Shown piece by piece: positions 61,364 through 64,000 of a stretch of 64,000 nucleotides of DNA. The stretch is from UBA11957 sp963603285 (GTDB lineage Bacteria; Bacillota; Clostridia; Lachnospirales; Lachnospiraceae), in assembly GCA_963603285.1 (NCBI GenBank), contig CAVCMG010000007.1:28998-92997 (forward strand). The letters run 5' to 3'. The translations under genes were made by a program, and so were the position numbers. Each line of letters opens with the position of its first letter. Position 1 is the first letter of the stretch. The notes under the pieces are model-generated. The model was not told the origin of the DNA and did no database searches. It saw only the letters and a program-made list of their open reading frames with translations.

Positions 61364-62302
61364 CTATATATTATTTTCTTCCTGATACGCATATCCGCCC
61401 TCGATCGCATGGATCAGATCCACGATCAGCGTATTATACGGCGTCGGCACACCATACTGCTTTGCCTGCTCCACGATCGCGCCGTTGATCGCATCAATCT
61501 CCGTGCGGATATGTTTCTTTTTATCCTGATACATCGAAGAATAACCATCCCCAGCATCCTCACACACCTTATGCACCAGAGCCAGAGCCTCCCGGCGGTC
61601 GAAATATGTGCCATCAGCCTCTGCGACTTCCACTGCCTCATAAATCAGACGTTTTGCAAAATTCCAGGCATAATCATTTTTGATCATATACCCGATCGGC
61701 GTCTCCGTAATGGCCGTAAAGGTATTGACCGACAAATTTACCAACAGCTTGCTCCAGATGATCCGCTGGATATCATCCGATACAGCCACCGAAAGTCCGC
61801 TCTCATCAAGAGCTTTTCTCACCAGCTCCACTTTGTCATCCGCACCGTAATTGCTGCCGATCGTTGTCACACCACTCGCTGGATGGCGGCTTGTACCAGC
61901 CCCCATATTGACCGCATTGTGTTTACTCGTACCAATGATAACATTTTCCTTTGCCACATACTTCTCAATTTTCCGGTCATTCCCCGCACCATTTTGCAAC
62001 GTCATCACCAGCGTATCCGGCTGAAACAGCGCCGCATTCTGCGCCAGCGCTTCTTCTGTGTATGTTGATTTTACAAATACAATGACCAGATCCATGTGCT
62101 CTTTTACTTCACCGGATGCTGCTGCTTTCACCGTTGTAAAATCCCGCTTTGTTCCATCTTTCTCTATGATCGTGATTCCATGCCCACGTATCGACTCCAC
62201 CTGCGGCAGATAGCTGTCCACCATCGTCACTTCATGCTTTGTACTCAAATATGCCCCATAGAGACATCCCATAGCCCCTGCACCTACAACTGCAATCTTC
62301 AT
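61364..62302 (-). CDS. panE: Ketopantoate reductase family protein (PanE/ApbA)
   Basis: A 312-aa NADPH-dependent 2-dehydropantoate 2-reductase. Rossmann motif GAGAMGCLYGAYL is at residue 7, the catalytic-Lys region SKLLVNLSVNTFTAI and the QNGAGNDRKI block follow. It would reduce ketopantoate in pantothenate synthesis; several paralogues act on other 2-ketoacids, and no pan genes are adjacent. It is convergent with the 74-aa gene. Confidence 0.85.
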   Translation of the reverse strand: MKIAVVGAGAMGCLYGAYLSTKHEVTMVDSYLPQVESIRGHGITIIEKDGTKRDFTTVKAAASGEVKEHMDLVIVFVKSTYTEEALAQNAALFQPDTLVMTLQNGAGNDRKIEKYVAKENVIIGTSKHNAVNMGAGTSRHPASGVTTIGSNYGADDKVELVRKALDESGLSVAVSDDIQRIIWSKLLVNLSVNTFTAITETPIGYMIKNDYAWNFAKRLIYEAVEVAEADGTYFDRREALALVHKVCEDAGDGYSSMYQDKKKHIRTEIDAINGAIVEQAKQYGVPTPYNTLIVDLIHAIEGGYAYQEENNI

Positions 62303-62400
62303 GCCCGTTCCTCCTGCTGTATATAATAGAAATTGGAGTATTCTTCACTCACCTTCTCGTATCTTACCGGATCTCTGCTATCCATGCAAAAGGAACATGC

Positions 62401-62457
62401 TTTCGTTAAACGAAATTTTCATAATAAAAATTTCTTTTCAAGAGATTTTTCTCTTAT
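62401..62457. promoter_or_regulatory. Two palindromes in the panE/XRE divergent region
   Basis: TTTCGTTAAACGAAA (62401-62415) is a perfect palindrome about a central A, and AAGAGA-TTTTT-TCTCTT (62440-62456) is a second inverted repeat. Both lie in the 313-bp region between panE and the XRE gene, a natural place for operators of the XRE protein. A TG-T-TAAACT extended -10 lies just after. The rest of this region shows nothing else. Confidence 0.5.
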
Positions 62458-62615
62458 TTTATGTTAAACTGATACCATTCAGCTAAGACAGTTATCCAAA
62501 AGTTTCTTTTTACGAAACCCATAATTTTCTGTATATAGCTTTTGCAAACTATTTTTTCAAGATGACCGTCATTGATTCTTTAACTTCAGAACCGACTGCC
62601 CAGAAAGGAACCGCC

Positions 62616-63332
62616 ATGAACAACATCCGCAAACACACCGGTGAACGCATCCGCCAGTATCGCCGCTCCCGTGAACTCACCCTTCAGCAGCTGGCCGACA
62701 GCATCCATAAAAGCCGCTCCACCGTCAGCAAATATGAAACCGGCGATCTCGCCCTCGACATCGAAACCCTTGCAGAAATCGCCGACATCCTGCAGGTCAG
62801 CCCCAACCAGCTGTTGGACTACCAGCCCCCGCACAGAGAACCTCTTCCAGAAAACCTGACCGGCATAAGCCCCTTTTATCAGGCCCGCCGTCTCTATTTT
62901 TATTTTTTCGATGGCCGCTACCAGCGTTTAAAAGACGGCATCATCGACATCACCGAAAACCAGAATCAGCCCGGCCACTACGAAGCCACCCTGTCCATCA
63001 GCACCATCTCCGCCAGTGGACGCAGCAGCGAAATGTACTACAGCGGTGCCGTCATCTACAGCGACATGCTGATCCGCTTTGAATTTAATAACCATTTCAA
63101 CGCGCTCGAAAAAGATCTCCTGTACATCTTCAATCCCCTCGAAATGTGCGAAGAAACCAGCGGCCTCCTGTGCGGCATCTCCAGCGCCGACCTGCGCCCC
63201 TGCGCCTTCAAATGTCTTGTCACCCTGACCCCACAGGAGCAGACCGACGCCCTCAAAAACAAACTGCTGCTTACCAGAGAAGATCTGAAACGTTGCAAAG
63301 AGCTGAATATGTTGCTGGTGGATAATCTCTAA
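62616..63332 (+). CDS. XRE-family transcriptional regulator with unknown C-terminal domain
   Basis: A 238-aa protein from the ATG at 62616 (AAAGGA site). The N-terminal Cro/CI HTH (about 8-62: LQQLADSIHKSRSTVSKYETG) is clear. The C-terminal 160 residues begin ARRLYFYFFDGRYQRLKDG and form a beta-rich sensor-like domain that I cannot name. It could regulate itself or the divergent panE. The gene is unusually rich in C at third positions compared with its neighbours. Confidence 0.85.
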   Translation: MNNIRKHTGERIRQYRRSRELTLQQLADSIHKSRSTVSKYETGDLALDIETLAEIADILQVSPNQLLDYQPPHREPLPENLTGISPFYQARRLYFYFFDGRYQRLKDGIIDITENQNQPGHYEATLSISTISASGRSSEMYYSGAVIYSDMLIRFEFNNHFNALEKDLLYIFNPLEMCEETSGLLCGISSADLRPCAFKCLVTLTPQEQTDALKNKLLLTREDLKRCKELNMLLVDNL

Positions 63333-63387
63333 CCCCCAAAGATGTGAAAATAGTGATACGTATCCAGTATTATTCTTATAAAATTCT

Positions 63388-63435
63388 AAAAAGCACTGAA
63401 ATCCCTATCGTCAAAATGGTTATTTCAGTGCTTTT
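63388..63435. terminator. Bidirectional terminator after the XRE gene
   Basis: AAAAAGCACTGAAAT pairs with ATTTCAGTGCTTTT across a 20-nt loop; T runs occur on both strands, so it can end transcription from either side. Confidence 0.85.
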
Positions 63436-63527
63436 ATCATCACTCTTTCGTCAAATAATATCTATATATTTTTATTCCATGATGTATAAATCAATTGCAT
63501 TACTTTATCTGTATCCAGTCCGTTCCC

Positions 63528-64000
63528 TTATCTTACAATTGTCCAATTGGCTTTTCGCTTTGTTCCATTCTGTACCAATATACATTTTTCCTGCAAAAAA
63601 GCAAACATTCGAGAAACCGTTCTTTTTGATACACCCAATTGTTCTGCATAATATGCCTGTGTTGCAAACGGATTTTCCTCTATAATCTGTAACAGCTTTT
63701 CGACCCGTGCCTGTTCCTTATTAAATGATACTTCGATACTATTTCTGACATCACTAACGCCAGAATCAACGCCATTAACGCCATTTTCAGTATCATTGGC
63801 GTTAATTCTGGCGTTAGTTGTTTCAATTTGACCTCGATAGATATTGATGCGCAAATCAACCTCGCCACCAATAAACTCCGGCTCCCGCAGTCCGGCAGCT
63901 TTTACTTTATCAATAATTCTCGGAATACCGCTTCCCCAATGCTCAATCAGGTTCATATAAGCAAACGCATGGGCGAGGGCTTCATTTCTGATTTTGGAAT
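63528..64000 (-). CDS. AlbA/ATPase-type regulator with winged helix, C-terminal part (cut by window edge)
   Basis: 157 codons of a larger gene, open to the window end. The segment LAHAFAYMNLIEHWGSGIPRII is the hallmark of the HATPase_c_4 region of AlbA_2/Schlafen-like ATP-binding proteins. A polar Asn/Asp linker follows, then a C-terminal winged HTH (FATQAYYAEQLGVSKRTVSRM). These proteins are often regulators in mobile or defence contexts. The linker (about NDTENGVNGVDSGVSDV) looks repeat-derived. Confidence 0.75.
   Translation of the reverse strand, partial: SKIRNEALAHAFAYMNLIEHWGSGIPRIIDKVKAAGLREPEFIGGEVDLRINIYRGQIETTNARINANDTENGVNGVDSGVSDVRNSIEVSFNKEQARVEKLLQIIEENPFATQAYYAEQLGVSKRTVSRMFAFLQEKCILVQNGTKRKANWTIVR

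Overview
The window reads like a chromosomal segment of an anaerobic, low-to-mid GC Firmicute of the class Clostridia, most likely family Lachnospiraceae. The evidence is gene order (rimP-nusA-ylxR-ylxQ-infB-rbfA; dgt-dnaG-rpoD-trmK), a stand-alone thiT behind a TPP riboswitch, a TGS-domain nucleoside kinase, strong AGGAGG ribosome binding sites and the protein style. Genus cannot be fixed from the sequence alone. Most genes are on the minus strand.

Layout. 1-5.5 kb: translation/transcription operon rimP to rbfA (minus). 5.5-10.7 kb: cell-wall amidase lipoprotein and a type IIA topoisomerase pair (parE/parC-like). 10.7-13.5 kb: secreted SH3/Big2 putative amidase, a 253-bp inverted repeat, and a cytidylate-kinase-like gene. 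13.6-25.8 kb: a divergent phospho-signalling locus, the most interesting region. Its minus arm encodes a PP2C phosphatase, a zinc-ribbon FHA protein, a membrane FHA protein and a membrane subtilase. Its plus arm encodes an HTH protein, a membrane FHA protein and two transmembrane Ser/Thr kinases. 25.8-26.8 kb: two tRNA-Glu(CTC) genes, each with its own promoter and terminator, flanking a 274-bp inverted repeat. 26.8-37 kb: housekeeping genes (PHP phosphoesterase, ppk, ppx, DUF815 ATPase, pheA, folC, pyrBI). 37-38.1 kb: a DUF3990/DUF3791 toxin-like trio. 38.1-39.6 kb: maf and a HAD phosphatase. 39.7-47.9 kb: a CUT2 sugar ABC operon with an esterase and an unusual LacI/solute-binding-protein fusion. 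48-49.4 kb: TPP riboswitch, thiT and RNase P RNA. 49.5-59 kb: nucleoside kinase, trmK, rpoD, dnaG, dgt, a membrane protein, a B12-activation-like protein and a WYL regulator with a 33-aa leader gene. 59-61.3 kb: a small toxin-antitoxin island (RelE-like pair, HicAB) plus a small orphan gene. 61.3-64 kb: ketopantoate reductase, an XRE regulator and the 3' part of an ATP-binding/winged-helix protein.

How it fits together. In the 13.6-25.8 kb locus the two kinases are almost colinear paralogues that share an N-terminal four-cysteine ribbon. The membrane subtilase carries, on its cytoplasmic side, a gap-free but degenerate copy of the same kinase N-lobe, lacking the glycine loop and the catalytic lysine. 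The simplest model is a membrane system in which kinases and phosphatase set the phosphorylation of FHA-recognised partners and thereby control an extracytoplasmic protease. That model is inference; the domains and motifs are seen directly. In the sugar locus, a palindromic LacI-type operator lies just upstream of a good sigma-70 promoter for the transporter operon, next to the fusion regulator gene.
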